Shown here: positions 1 to 9,340 of the stretch, in pieces
Layout of the letters: the number at the start of each line of letters is the position of its first letter
How positions within the stretch are numbered: position 1 is the stretch's first letter
Assembly: GCF_000243735.2 (NCBI RefSeq)
Contig: NZ_AHMP02000003.1
Coordinates: 1,141,001 to 1,205,000, forward strand
Origin: Leptospira kmetyi serovar Malaysia str. Bejo-Iso9
GTDB taxonomy: Bacteria > Spirochaetota > Leptospiria > Leptospirales > Leptospiraceae
Length of the DNA stretch: 64,000 bases
Direction: 5' to 3'
Notes under the pieces: generated by a model
Database searches by the model: none
What the model was told of the DNA's origin: nothing
The model's input: only the letters and a program-made list of their open reading frames with translations
Position numbers and translations under genes: made by a program

Positions 1-1132
1 TCTCCTCCAAAGAAAGAGCGGTGTTCAGTTCCATTTTCGGACAATCGGAAAAAGGTTTTAATTTATGAAGCATTCTCCAGCAAGGCCGGGTCATCACTCC
101 GTTGTCGTTCGTTGCGGTAAGAATTTCGTCTCGAGCGCCCGAAACATTCTTAGATAAAACCAAAGTCTGAAGCCAGTAATTGCTCCGCGAACCCTTCGGT
201 TCCTCAAAGACGGATACTTCCGAAATAGAGTCGAACGATTCCTTATACTTTTGAAAAAGTTCTCTTTTCGTTTTTAGAAAACCGGGCATTTGTTCGAGTT
301 GAGCGCATCCCAAGGCCGCGTTGATGTTCGGCATTCTATAATTATAACCGATTTCATCGTGCACATATTCCCAACGATGCGGCAATTTCGCGGTAGTCGT
401 TATGTGTTTTGCCTTCTTCGCGAGTTCCGAATCGTTCGTAAGTATGGCGCCGCCGCCGCCCGTCGTTATGGTTTTATTTCCGTTAAAGCTAAGAGTTCCC
501 AAAAGTCCGAACGTTCCGGTATGACGTCCTTGGTAATAACTTCCCAAGGATTCTGCGGCGTCCTCGACGATCTCGATATGAAAGTCGCGGCCAACCGAAA
601 GAATTCCGTCCAGATCGACCGGATGTCCAAACGTATGCATCGGAACCATCGCTCGAATCACTCTACCGGTGGAGCGATTTATACATTGGCCGTTTGCAAT
701 TTCGGCAACGGAAGAAAGATAATCTCGCAGAGCCTTAGGGTCCATCCCCAAAGTCGCCTCTTCGCTATCCACAAAATGAGGAATCGCACCACAATAAGAA
801 ACACCGTTTGCGGTCGCTATAAACGTTAAGGAAGGAATCAATACTTCGTCGTTCTGTTTAACACCGGCAAGTTTTAATGCGACATGAAGAGCGGCCGTGC
901 CGTTTACAACCGCGACCGCATGTTTCGCCCCCGTAAAGGCCGCCAACTCCGCTTCAAAACGATCCACAAACTTACCGACGGAAGAAACAAAACTCGAGTC
1001 GATACATTCCTTGACGTATTGCCATTCGTTTCCCGAAAAAGTAGGTTCGTGAAGGACAACGGGAGAGTTCCCAACGACGTTTCGAATCGCTTTTACGATT
1101 CGATCTGATAACGGTTTAAAATCGGAAGACAT
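1..1132 (-). CDS. legC: LegC-type sugar aminotransferase (partial, 3' end off the window)
   Basis: PLP-dependent aminotransferase of the DegT/DnrJ/EryC1/StrS family. By context it makes the 4-amino sugar from the LegB keto product in legionaminic-type nonulosonic acid synthesis in the cytoplasm. Translation of the minus strand is open from the ATG at 1130-1132 to the window edge (about 377 codons). Seen: start MSSDFKPL, a GTAALHVAL segment, VEDAAESLGS, and the PLP-lysine region SFNGNKTITTGGGGA. It still contains NGVMTRP..RMLHKLKPF near the edge, so I estimate only some 15-20 C-terminal residues are missing. The start overlaps the legB stop (TAATG), so the two are translationally coupled. Its GC is higher than that of the genes upstream of legB. 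The pathway assignment rests on the legB neighbour; a related amino-sugar role is the alternative. Confidence 0.85.
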   Translation of the reverse strand, partial: MSSDFKPLSDRIVKAIRNVVGNSPVVLHEPTFSGNEWQYVKECIDSSFVSSVGKFVDRFEAELAAFTGAKHAVAVVNGTAALHVALKLAGVKQNDEVLIPSLTFIATANGVSYCGAIPHFVDSEEATLGMDPKALRDYLSSVAEIANGQCINRSTGRVIRAMVPMHTFGHPVDLDGILSVGRDFHIEIVEDAAESLGSYYQGRHTGTFGLLGTLSFNGNKTITTGGGGAILTNDSELAKKAKHITTTAKLPHRWEYVHDEIGYNYRMPNINAALGCAQLEQMPGFLKTKRELFQKYKESFDSISEVSVFEEPKGSRSNYWLQTLVLSKNVSGARDEILTATNDNGVMTRPCWRMLHKLKPFSDCPKMELNTALSLEE

Positions 1133-2130
1133 TAAATATTATAAATATCTGTTTTATACTGAGCGAGATTTTTCGGATTTAAAAACCATTCCACGGTTTC
1201 CAAAATGCCTTTTCGAAAACCGTCCAACCCCCCGTAGGAAGGCTCCCAATTCAAAAGTTTTTTGGCTTTTTCGTTTGCCGCCCACAATCGTTCCACTTCG
1301 CTTTTTTCAGGTCTTAATCTTTGATCGTCGGATTCGATTTCAACCTTCGCCTTCATCACTTCGGCGATGGTTCTGACGGTGTCACCGACTGAAATTTCGT
1401 AATTACTTCCTAAATTGATCACCTCGCCGACGGACGAATCAGACTTCAACGCGGCTATAAAACCGGAAACGGTGTCTTTTACGAAATTAAAATCGCGGGT
1501 TGGATGAATGGCGCCTAACTTTATTTTTTCCTTACCCTTTGCGATCTGCGTAATGATCGTAGGGATCACGGCTCTCGCGGATTGCCTTGGCCCGTACGTG
1601 TTGAAAGGACGGATCACGGAAACCGGAGTACCGAAGGAAGAATAAAAGGACATCGCAATCTGATCGGCTCCGATCTTACTCGCGGAATACGGGGATTGCC
1701 CCTGCAACGGATGTTCTTCCGTAATCGGAACGAAACGAGCGGTTCCATAAACTTCGCTCGTGGAAGTATGAATCACTCTGGAAACGTTTAAGTCTTTTGC
1801 GGCCTGAACCACGTTCAAAGTTCCTTTCACGTTCGTATCCACATACGTATCCGGAGAATGATAAGAATATGGGATCGCAATCAAAGCGGCCAAGTGTAAA
1901 ACGGAATCACATCCTTTCATGGCCGCTCGCACACCGTTCGGATCGCGGACATCTCCCGCAAAAACTTCGAACTTACCTTTTACGTCAGCTTCGCACGAAT
2001 CCAGCCACCCCCAAGAGTTAAAAGAATTATAAAGTACGAATGCTTTGACGTCGTATCCTTGTCTCACCAGGGTTTCGGTCAAGTGAGAACCTATAAAACC
2101 GTCCGCGCCGGTCACTAATATTTTTTTCAT
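1132..2130 (-). CDS. legB: NAD-dependent 4,6-dehydratase of legionaminic-type pathway
   Basis: 332-aa extended short-chain dehydrogenase that should act on a nucleotide-activated GlcNAc as 4,6-dehydratase, the first committed step toward legionaminic acid. Seen: Rossmann motif GADGFIGS at residues 8-15, TSTSEVYGTA, catalytic YSASK, and RPFNTYGPRQSARA. The family-typical opening ILVTGADGFIGSHLTE and the segment YNSFNSWGWLD match LegB. The length is normal. The stop shares a base with the legC start, and the PhyH-family gene ends 12 bp upstream. Codon use is like the chromosomal backbone, unlike the AT-rich genes that follow on its 5' side. UDP versus GDP substrate cannot be decided from sequence alone. 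Confidence 0.9.
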   Translation of the reverse strand: MKKILVTGADGFIGSHLTETLVRQGYDVKAFVLYNSFNSWGWLDSCEADVKGKFEVFAGDVRDPNGVRAAMKGCDSVLHLAALIAIPYSYHSPDTYVDTNVKGTLNVVQAAKDLNVSRVIHTSTSEVYGTARFVPITEEHPLQGQSPYSASKIGADQIAMSFYSSFGTPVSVIRPFNTYGPRQSARAVIPTIITQIAKGKEKIKLGAIHPTRDFNFVKDTVSGFIAALKSDSSVGEVINLGSNYEISVGDTVRTIAEVMKAKVEIESDDQRLRPEKSEVERLWAANEKAKKLLNWEPSYGGLDGFRKGILETVEWFLNPKNLAQYKTDIYNI

Positions 2131-2141
2131 AAATGCGCCGA

Positions 2142-3038
2142 TTATCTTTTGAGGATGAGTTTATAAATTCCGAACAGGATCCGCATCGGTCTAAAAATCG
2201 ATTCCAACAAAAGAATCTGAAGATAGATCCAAGGAGTTCGAAAATTGAAATGCAAACCTTCCTCGATCAGAGTCGAATACGGCGCGAACTCCGGTTGAGT
2301 CCGAGATAAAACTTGTATATGGGTCGAATTCAGTTTTTTCGCACCGTCCGTCGTATCGATTCTTCGAATCAATTCCTTGCACGACGGATCAATATTCTTT
2401 ACGCTGTCTTGATAAAGGGGTTTATACGTTCCGCCGTTCGGAAAAAAACCGAAAAGAAGAATCTTCTTTACCTCGCCTCCCCCATTTTTCCGCCGAGAAT
2501 GCCATGTTCTGTTGATGAAAAAAGCGTAATCACTATTTTTCAAAATCAAAGGAACAGTAAATAAATTTGCAATCTTCGGTCTTTTCCAAGAAATATAATT
2601 CGACCATCGAGGCAACAGATGCGATCCTTTTAGAAAAGCCGTCGATCCTTCCCCGTTTTGCTGATCGTTAAGGGCAAAAGCAAGATTCATCTGCCCCCAA
2701 GCGTCCTGATGAAGCCCCAAACCGTTATCTCCCGGTAGAGAATAACGAGCGCTGATTTCCCAAATTTTATAGTCGTCTCCGACGATCCATTTCAGCGTTT
2801 CTCGAATCGATACATTTGTTAAAATCTCTTCCAATAAGGAGTCCAGACGAGCATCAACACCAACTAACGATAACAAAACGGGTGCATTGGACGAGTAATC
2901 CTTTTGCGCAGACGAACTCTCGAACAAACGATCTATGATTTGTTCCAATTCTTTGTGTTTTTCTTCGGATAAAATCCTGGAATTTCCGACCGAAAACCCA
3001 TGCGCTTTGATATTATTTACAACTCTATTCTCTTGCAT
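2142..3038 (-). CDS. Phytanoyl-CoA dioxygenase (PhyH) family Fe(II)/2-oxoglutarate enzyme
   Basis: 298-aa protein with the cupin-type 2-oxoglutarate dioxygenase pattern. HQDAW in the centre supplies the HxD iron pair, the distal histidine is probably in NRTWHSRRKNGG, and GEGSTAFLKGSHLLPR is the usual loop between them. Family members hydroxylate small molecules or sugar and peptide derivatives; the substrate here is unknown. It sits in the O-antigen operon between legB and an LIC12162 transferase, so a hydroxylated sugar or acyl substituent is a reasonable inference. I start at the ATG at 3036-3038; a TTG five codons upstream is possible. A 138-bp gap separates it from the upstream gene's stop. 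AT-rich like the other genes up to 13.3 kb. Confidence 0.8.
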   Translation of the reverse strand: MQENRVVNNIKAHGFSVGNSRILSEEKHKELEQIIDRLFESSSAQKDYSSNAPVLLSLVGVDARLDSLLEEILTNVSIRETLKWIVGDDYKIWEISARYSLPGDNGLGLHQDAWGQMNLAFALNDQQNGEGSTAFLKGSHLLPRWSNYISWKRPKIANLFTVPLILKNSDYAFFINRTWHSRRKNGGGEVKKILLFGFFPNGGTYKPLYQDSVKNIDPSCKELIRRIDTTDGAKKLNSTHIQVLSRTQPEFAPYSTLIEEGLHFNFRTPWIYLQILLLESIFRPMRILFGIYKLILKR

Positions 3039-3176
3039 AAAAGACTTCTTCAATTCTTGATTTTCGGAGAATCGAATTTATTTGGACGCGTTCTTCCGAA
3101 TCGTTCCAGAAAGAGGCCCGGTTTTAACGAAAGCAATCACAAACTGATTGATGAAATTTTTCTAATAAACAAAAAC

Positions 3177-5087
3177 TTACTTAAGTGATTTGAGATACAC
3201 TTTCCAATCCGCACTCCAATCAGCGCTCGTCAGAGCGTATCGATTGCAGAATAGATTCACCGCAGCCTTTCTTGAGGACTCGTTCATCCAAGCAACCGGA
3301 TTGTTCGTCAGAAGAGAGGCCTCCTCAAGTAACGTTTCAACGGATCGATGAACGATTTTATGTTTTTCTAAAATAGAAAAATCCTGCCGAGTCCATTCCT
3401 CTTCTTCGCAATAAATGCGATCCCACAATACAAGAGTAGGAATACCACAGGACAAACATTCCAGAAAACCAGTTCCAGGTTGATCCCATAAAACGATCGA
3501 ACACTCTCCGAGTAATTCTAAGGTCAACCCTTTATCATATGTATCAGATATAACGACGGAGTCGGATCCTTCTTCCTGAACTCGACGATACGTATTCTCC
3601 AATAAAGAAACCGTCAAAGCGTTATAAGGTTTAACAAAAGCGGTGAGACCGAAGCGCTTGATTCCTTTGGCTATGTCGATCATCGAGCGGGAAAATTCTT
3701 GAATCACATCTCGCCGGATGCTCGAAGCTCCTTGCGGCGCTCCTATGAACCGTTTCATCATTTGAGGCATCCAAAGGAGATCGTATTTTTTAGGAGTGTC
3801 GATTCGATAATCACTCCAATACTTTTTTCTTTCGGAAAGCCAAGGTGATGGCATCGGAATACATTCAATGTGCCTCAACTGGGGCTCTTCATGCATTCGA
3901 GTCCATCCCCAAGTCAGAAAAACGTCAGTTGCCGGCAATTCGATATCCAATGCAGGACGATTGTCACGGTAATAGCCGTAATGACCGCCGTGCTGCGCTT
4001 TTACGACTTTATAGCCATTACCTTTTGCGAATGCGATGATATACGTGGAAAAAGTATCTCCGTCCCCCGAAGAAAAAATTGCTTTCCGATCGTTCTTCCG
4101 AAAACATCGAGACGCAAATTCATAGTTTTCGTTCAAACCTTCTAAAAATTGAACCGGAAAATAAGATATTACGAATTCCTTAAATAATTCAAAGGCGGAT
4201 TTGATTTTTTCATCCGAGAGACCGATCTCTTTCAAAAAATCGATTAAGCCGGAATCGATTTTTAAACCTTTCTGAAAGACGCTTTCTCGAAGTTTTGAAT
4301 CGACTTGGAGCTGCGGGAACTGCCAACGAGAAACGATCCACCTAAAATGGAAGAGATACATCCCTCTCAACCTTAAAGCCGTCTCCGAATTGGCAAACGT
4401 CAATACCGGAAACCGTGGAAATGGATAAACTCTCTCGAAAATTCTTTCGATAAATCGAATCAAGCGATTCTTAAACTTTACGCTTTTTCCAAGCGAGAAC
4501 AAGTTGTTTTTAGGCGAGTTTTTTAGACTGGCTTTTACTTTTGAATTCACATTTATCCAATTTAGAGATTCTGATGGTTGAATTAGAAATTTCCAAATTC
4601 GAGATAAATATAGAATAAAATATTCGTTAAAATTCTGATCGAGTATTCTCTTATCGAATTCTTCAGGGATTTCAATTGATCCCCAATTCTGTTCGGATGA
4701 ATAAATACTGAGATTACTATTTTCGGAAGCAAGAAGGTGAATTCGCATGACTTGATTCCAATAAAAATGAACAATCGGTAACAAGGATCTGCGAATCAAA
4801 ATTTCAATTGATTTCAGAGGAATAGATTTCGTAGCATCAAAAAATACCTGATTTGCAATGTTTTGAATCAGTTGATTGCTCAACTCTGCGCATGTTCGAG
4901 AAAATCGTTCAATTAATTCTTTCGAAATCGCCACTCCCTTCTGATTTTCAAAAGAATTTAAACTAATCTCATTAGAAAAGCGTCCTTCAGCACGAAGAAC
5001 ATAAAAATTATTTTGTGCATTTGTTCTTTCATCCATATCTTCTACGCGAAAATTACATACTACAGAATCTACGGGGAAATTGGCCAA
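3177..5087 (-). CDS. LIC12162-family putative transferase
   Basis: About 636 aa, resembling the large Leptospira-type surface-polysaccharide transferases called LIC12162 family (TIGR04331), which are found in O-antigen and nonulosonate loci. Seen: the central SSGDGDTFSTY, VKAQHGGHYGY and a C-terminal PGTGFLECLSCGIPTLVLWD that resembles a GT-B nucleotide-sugar site, with no membrane segment. A role in adding a nonulosonic acid to the O-unit is plausible but inferred. The start is uncertain. The upstream stop lies at 5127-5129, the only early candidates are TTG at 5087 and ATG at 5033, and neither has a strong ribosome site. The N-terminus is shorter than I expect for the family, so an N-terminal truncation is possible. 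Confidence 0.75.
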   Translation of the reverse strand: MANFPVDSVVCNFRVEDMDERTNAQNNFYVLRAEGRFSNEISLNSFENQKGVAISKELIERFSRTCAELSNQLIQNIANQVFFDATKSIPLKSIEILIRRSLLPIVHFYWNQVMRIHLLASENSNLSIYSSEQNWGSIEIPEEFDKRILDQNFNEYFILYLSRIWKFLIQPSESLNWINVNSKVKASLKNSPKNNLFSLGKSVKFKNRLIRFIERIFERVYPFPRFPVLTFANSETALRLRGMYLFHFRWIVSRWQFPQLQVDSKLRESVFQKGLKIDSGLIDFLKEIGLSDEKIKSAFELFKEFVISYFPVQFLEGLNENYEFASRCFRKNDRKAIFSSGDGDTFSTYIIAFAKGNGYKVVKAQHGGHYGYYRDNRPALDIELPATDVFLTWGWTRMHEEPQLRHIECIPMPSPWLSERKKYWSDYRIDTPKKYDLLWMPQMMKRFIGAPQGASSIRRDVIQEFSRSMIDIAKGIKRFGLTAFVKPYNALTVSLLENTYRRVQEEGSDSVVISDTYDKGLTLELLGECSIVLWDQPGTGFLECLSCGIPTLVLWDRIYCEEEEWTRQDFSILEKHKIVHRSVETLLEEASLLTNNPVAWMNESSRKAAVNLFCNRYALTSADWSADWKVYLKSLK

Positions 5088-5178
5088 TGGCCAAGATTTT
5101 AAGTGGAGGAAATTATTTGAGTTTAATTAAAGAAATCGAATTCAAATAGATTCATAATTGAATCTATAAAACGCGAAT

Positions 5179-6285
5179 TCAGATCGGTCTTAAAGCTAAG
5201 GCTTTTTTCTCGATAAAATAAAAACTAATACTCGCTAAGAAAAAGGTAAGTAGCAAATTCAATGAATCTATCAAAAACCAAAAAACGAAACCTTCACCCT
5301 GCACGTTCCCGCGCGAAATGAAATAATTCCCCATTAAAGAATATATAGGATAATGAAAAAGATAAAGTCCATAGGAAATTGTTCCGATCCATCGGAGGAA
5401 TCTTAATTTTTCAAGTATCATATAATTAGCAACAGTTAGGTGAATTACAACTTGAAGAATCGACAAAGATAAGATCGGACTACCGAAAATCCAAAGAGAA
5501 CTCGCTTTAGGAGAAGTAAAAAAGAAAAATAGTGCGATAACAATAACGCACAGAACAAAGCATTTTTTCGATCTTCCGATGGACTGCAAATACTGAAAGA
5601 GATAGGCTTCCATAAAATGATTTGGCTTTTTCTTGAAGGCCAACGCACCTAAACTTCCCAATGAAATACTAAACATATGCCAAATAGGATTATGATACGC
5701 TCCTCCATTTAGATATTGATTCGAAATATAAATACTGAAAAGAGCTAAGATGAGTGAAAAAGTGAAATATCTGATTAAATACCGAAGAATAATCGCAAAA
5801 GATAACGGGAAAAATATATAAAAAAATTCCTCAATAGAAAGACTCCAACCGGTAGGAAAAAAAACCGGTCGCGGAAAAAAATTCAAAACCTCGAAGTATT
5901 TAGGAAGCAAAGTGGTGTATGTAAATAAATAACCGAAATTTAATATACATTGTTTCCAACCCGCATTTAAATAGATAGGAATTGCAAAAACGAAAAAAGC
6001 TACCACAATAGCCGGATAAAGCCGTAAGAATCGTCGAACATAAAAACGGAAAAAGTTAATATTTCCTTTTTTTTCATATTCTTCATATAAGATTCCAGTT
6101 ATTAAAAACCCGGACAAAACGAAAAAAATATCAACACCAATAAAACCGCCTTGCAAGAATACAGTGAAGGGCAACACCTCTACAAACAAATTCTTAGCAA
6201 AAAGAGGAACACTAAATAGATGATCGAATAATACCAAAAGACAAGCGATCGCTCTTAGGATATCTAAAGAAGGAATTTTGGTCAT
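5179..6285 (-). CDS. Acyltransferase-3 family membrane O-acyltransferase
   Basis: 368-aa polytopic membrane protein, OafA/YrhL-type. It starts MTKIPSLDILRAIACLLVL, the family's first helix. It keeps VDIFFVLSGFLITGIL followed by FYVRRFLRLYPA, the R-x-R-type active-site loop, and has about ten hydrophobic segments. Family members O-acetylate or otherwise acylate surface polysaccharides, so this one probably decorates an O-antigen sugar in the inner membrane. The ATG (6283-6285) directly abuts the TAA of the dehydrogenase gene downstream. The upstream neighbour starts 108 bp away, leaving room for an internal promoter that I cannot define. The composition is among the most AT-rich in the window. 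Confidence 0.85.
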   Translation of the reverse strand: MTKIPSLDILRAIACLLVLFDHLFSVPLFAKNLFVEVLPFTVFLQGGFIGVDIFFVLSGFLITGILYEEYEKKGNINFFRFYVRRFLRLYPAIVVAFFVFAIPIYLNAGWKQCILNFGYLFTYTTLLPKYFEVLNFFPRPVFFPTGWSLSIEEFFYIFFPLSFAIILRYLIRYFTFSLILALFSIYISNQYLNGGAYHNPIWHMFSISLGSLGALAFKKKPNHFMEAYLFQYLQSIGRSKKCFVLCVIVIALFFFFTSPKASSLWIFGSPILSLSILQVVIHLTVANYMILEKLRFLRWIGTISYGLYLFHYPIYSLMGNYFISRGNVQGEGFVFWFLIDSLNLLLTFFLASISFYFIEKKALALRPI

Positions 6286-7254
6286 TTATTCTTTCAAAGT
6301 TTTGAAGAAATTCTTTAAACGTTTTGCTGCATGTCCGTAGGCGATTTCCTGCGCTTCTCTTGTCATTCCACCGATATGCTGCGTCAAAATCACCTGCTTA
6401 CTTTCTTGAGCATATTTAAGTAACGGACTATTCAATCGATCGCGAATTTCATCGGCCAAAACATCGGCTCCTACAGATGCTTCTGGATTCTTTCTAAGAA
6501 AATCGACTAAATCAACTTCATTTATGATCTCACCTCTTGAAGTGTTCACGAGAAGGACATCTTTTTTCATTTTTGAAAGTTTCTCAGAGTCAATCAATCC
6601 CAACGTTTCATTAGAAACGTGAACATGAAGAGAAATAACGTCACTTCGACTCAATAAAGAGTCTATGTTATCCACTTGTTCTAAGTTTTCAACCTCGACC
6701 TTTTTGTATGGATCATAAATTAATACGTTCGCTCCAAAAGATCTACAATAATGCGCATAAAAAGTTCCCAATCGACCGTAACCAATTACTCCTACGGTAA
6801 GACAATTCATCTGTCGACCAATATATTGAGTATAATCCCATTCACCAAGCAAAGCATTATGATGACTTTGAACCACTTTACGCAAACAAACCATAGTTAA
6901 CGTAAAGGCGAGTTCGGCGGTTGAACTGATTCGATTGATAACCTCACGTTCTTCCGTTAAGGATAAAACCGTAACTCCTTTTATAGAAGCATAACTCTTA
7001 TCAATATGATTAGTACCCGTGGAAGCGGTACAAATTACGTTAAGCTTTTTCGCAGCATCCAATACGTTCTTTCCCAAATAAACCTTCGATTTATTAGGGT
7101 TCGTAAAAATTGCGTCGAACTCGGAAATCAAAGAAATCATTTCGCCTTCGGAAGGGTCATCCAAATACGTAACTTCTCCGCATGATTCCAAGGTTTCGCA
7201 AACTCCTGCGATATGACGGATCGGAGTAATCACCAAAATCTTCGGAAGCTTCAA
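6286..7254 (-). CDS. D-isomer-specific 2-hydroxyacid dehydrogenase
   Basis: 322-aa NAD-dependent oxidoreductase of the SerA/PdxB/D-lactate dehydrogenase family. Seen: the NAD-binding VGVIGYGRLGTF, the arginine motif NTSRGEIINE and the catalytic histidine region LTQHIGGMTREA. The length fits a minimal two-domain member without an ACT domain. It starts with TTG (7252-7254) that overlaps the TGA of the CMP-sugar synthetase gene; AGGT about ten bases upstream may be the ribosome site. Its position between a CMP-sugar synthetase and an acyltransferase suggests it makes a 2-hydroxyacid (lactyl- or glyceryl-type) substituent or a sugar-acid precursor. That role is inference only. Confidence 0.85.
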   Translation of the reverse strand: MKLPKILVITPIRHIAGVCETLESCGEVTYLDDPSEGEMISLISEFDAIFTNPNKSKVYLGKNVLDAAKKLNVICTASTGTNHIDKSYASIKGVTVLSLTEEREVINRISSTAELAFTLTMVCLRKVVQSHHNALLGEWDYTQYIGRQMNCLTVGVIGYGRLGTFYAHYCRSFGANVLIYDPYKKVEVENLEQVDNIDSLLSRSDVISLHVHVSNETLGLIDSEKLSKMKKDVLLVNTSRGEIINEVDLVDFLRKNPEASVGADVLADEIRDRLNSPLLKYAQESKQVILTQHIGGMTREAQEIAYGHAAKRLKNFFKTLKE

Positions 7255-7994
7255 TTACTATTACCTACCGGTTTTATATAGGTTCTCGGTGAATCTTGAA
7301 GAATTTTTTCTGCGACGAGAAAATCCAGTTCCGTATCTACGTTTACGGCTTTTTCGGGTGAAAGAATATATGGTCTACTATTTTCAGAGCCGAACCTTCT
7401 TCCATCCTCCATTAAATGTTTTCTTGTAAGGGCATAAATAGAACCGCTACGGATGTAAGCGTCAGGTTTCAAGTCCTGTCTTCTCATTTCCGGAACTTCA
7501 GGAAGACAAAAATCGACGATTTTATCATCCACAATTTTTTTAATGCGAATTGGATGATGATCATCCAATTTATGTACGGCAATAACCGAATCGGCTCCGG
7601 TATTGATTATCTTTTCAATACACGCATCAATATCATCAACCGTTTTAAGTGGGTTTGTGCACATTAACTCAATTATAAAATCGTATCTTCCGTTTTCATC
7701 CTGTTCCACCCAATTTACAGCATGTTGAAGGGCGAATGCAGAAGATGCAGTATCGGTTGAGAACTCGGCGGGACGTAAAAAAGGAGCCTCAGCCCCATAT
7801 TCAACTGCAACTTTTTGTATCTCAACATCATCCGTAGAGACAATATATCGATCGATCCATTTTGAACGTCTTGCCTCACCTATTGTGTAAGCGATTAAAG
7901 GAATATCACATATTTTTCTAATATTCTTTCTTGGAACGGATTTAGATCCACCTCTTGCAAGAGTAATTGCGAGGATTCTCGGCTTACTCGACAT
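7251..7994 (-). CDS. CMP-nonulosonate (acylneuraminate) cytidylyltransferase
   Basis: 247 aa. It should activate a nonulosonic acid with CTP to the CMP-sugar, the NeuA/LegF role. Seen: P-loop-like LARGGSKSVPRKNI at the N-terminus, PLIAYTI, IVSTDDVEIQKVAVEYGAEAPFLRP, and ELMCTNPLKTVDDID. The length fits the single-domain enzymes. A longer frame opens 13 codons earlier, but I choose the ATG at 7992-7994: AAAGG lies ten bases upstream and homologous proteins begin just before the ARGGSK motif. It overlaps the stop of the upstream GT2 gene by 11 bp and its own TGA overlaps the TTG of the dehydrogenase, so it is tightly coupled in the operon. Confidence 0.88.
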   Translation of the reverse strand: MSSKPRILAITLARGGSKSVPRKNIRKICDIPLIAYTIGEARRSKWIDRYIVSTDDVEIQKVAVEYGAEAPFLRPAEFSTDTASSAFALQHAVNWVEQDENGRYDFIIELMCTNPLKTVDDIDACIEKIINTGADSVIAVHKLDDHHPIRIKKIVDDKIVDFCLPEVPEMRRQDLKPDAYIRSGSIYALTRKHLMEDGRRFGSENSRPYILSPEKAVNVDTELDFLVAEKILQDSPRTYIKPVGNSN

Positions 7995-9336
7995 TCTTAA
8001 TACTACCTTTATTCGTATATTCGATTGAACCAACTTCCTTAAATCGAAAAGAAGCTTTTACGTCTTCTATAGGAAGGATTCCTATTTTCCCAGAAACCAT
8101 TTTTCCTTTTCTAACAACCCAAGATGCTGTTATACATCCGAGGCCGTACATTGCTTTAAATTGAGGATTCCTTTCCGATCTCGATTTTAATGAAGAATCT
8201 GATTCTAAAAATTCACCTTCCTGATTCTGAATCCAATAATGACCGAAGTCAACCAGTCCTGGAAATACGGTATCGCAGCCTTTATATTGAGCATCTATAA
8301 TGAGTTCATCAAATAGCCCTTCTGGTCTGAAAAGATAATCATGATTTATGTAAAGTAAAGATTCAGGATAATCTCCATTTTGTTCGATCAAATGCAAAAC
8401 TTGCTTCATCAAGTCATCCAAGCTTATTTCTGCGTCTTCGGAAATTTTCTTTCTATCGATCCAAGTAAACCCGAATTCATCAGCAATTTTTTTGTCATTT
8501 GATACTAGATATTTCTGATTGATGAACTTTGATTTATCAAGATCTTTCGAAAGCTTCTTCAAAAGGGAATACTCTTCAGTATTCGATTCCGGCGATTTAA
8601 GGATTGGCAAAATTGCGGCGACATTGATCGCTTCGGGAGTAAGCGACTCAGGTAATTCGGCGAAAATATCACTATCAACCTTCTCAATTATGGATACAAC
8701 GCCCTTGGCTCTAGTTGGCGAATTTCCCTGGTGTAAGCCATGATAATGATAGACCGATGCTTCCGGATCATAGACAATTTGATAACCAGCTTCCGTAATT
8801 ACCTTTCCCCAAACACGATCTTCTATATTCGTCACGGATTCATCAAAGGGAAACCTCTCCCATACATCTCGGCGAAACATACTATTCGCATTATGAAAAA
8901 AATAATCCTTTATTTGAATTCTTCTATCTTGTCCAAATACGATTAACAAATCCCTTTTATCTACCGGATCAGTAAAACTTAACGGCAACTGTCGTCCGTA
9001 TACGGCTGCAAAATTATCATTCTCATCAAAATTCTTTCTAAGAGTTGTTAACCAATCCGTTTTCTTAGGAATACAATGTGCAGACAAACAAACGATAAAC
9101 TTTCCGGAGGACGCTCTAATTCCCTCATTAATTGCCAGCCCTGGTTTAAATTTGGAGATGTTCACAATCTTGGAGACGGGAAATCTTTTAGCAACTTGAA
9201 CCGTATGATCGGTGCTTTCGTTATCAACGAGAATAATTTCAAAATCCTTAAAGTCTTGATTTAAAAGCGTTCGAAGACAATGAGCAATCCATCTCTCTTC
9301 GTTTTTCGTTCTAACAATGATTGAAATTTCAGCCAT
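7984..9336 (-). CDS. GT2 glycosyltransferase fused to a cytidylyltransferase-like domain
   Basis: 450 aa. Residues 1 to about 225 are a family-2 glycosyltransferase (ISIIVRTKNEERWI, LVDNESTDHT, FIVCLSAHCIP in place of the usual DxD stretch, NANSMFRRDVWERFPFDE, IEDRVWGKVI). Residues about 238-435 look like a degenerate nucleotidyltransferase of the CMP-sugar synthetase fold. AAILPIL at 240 aligns with the P-loop strand but lacks ARGGSK, YLVSNDKKIADEFG (276-289) resembles the 'IVSTDDEEI' strand, and YINHDYLFRPEGLFDELI (329-346) resembles the 'LQPTSPLRT' strand. The neighbour downstream is the intact CMP-sugar synthetase. The GT2 call is firm; the second domain is my reading of the pattern. Confidence 0.8.
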   Translation of the reverse strand: MAEISIIVRTKNEERWIAHCLRTLLNQDFKDFEIILVDNESTDHTVQVAKRFPVSKIVNISKFKPGLAINEGIRASSGKFIVCLSAHCIPKKTDWLTTLRKNFDENDNFAAVYGRQLPLSFTDPVDKRDLLIVFGQDRRIQIKDYFFHNANSMFRRDVWERFPFDESVTNIEDRVWGKVITEAGYQIVYDPEASVYHYHGLHQGNSPTRAKGVVSIIEKVDSDIFAELPESLTPEAINVAAILPILKSPESNTEEYSLLKKLSKDLDKSKFINQKYLVSNDKKIADEFGFTWIDRKKISEDAEISLDDLMKQVLHLIEQNGDYPESLLYINHDYLFRPEGLFDELIIDAQYKGCDTVFPGLVDFGHYWIQNQEGEFLESDSSLKSRSERNPQFKAMYGLGCITASWVVRKGKMVSGKIGILPIEDVKASFRFKEVGSIEYTNKGSIKNVE

Positions 9337-9340
9337 GATT

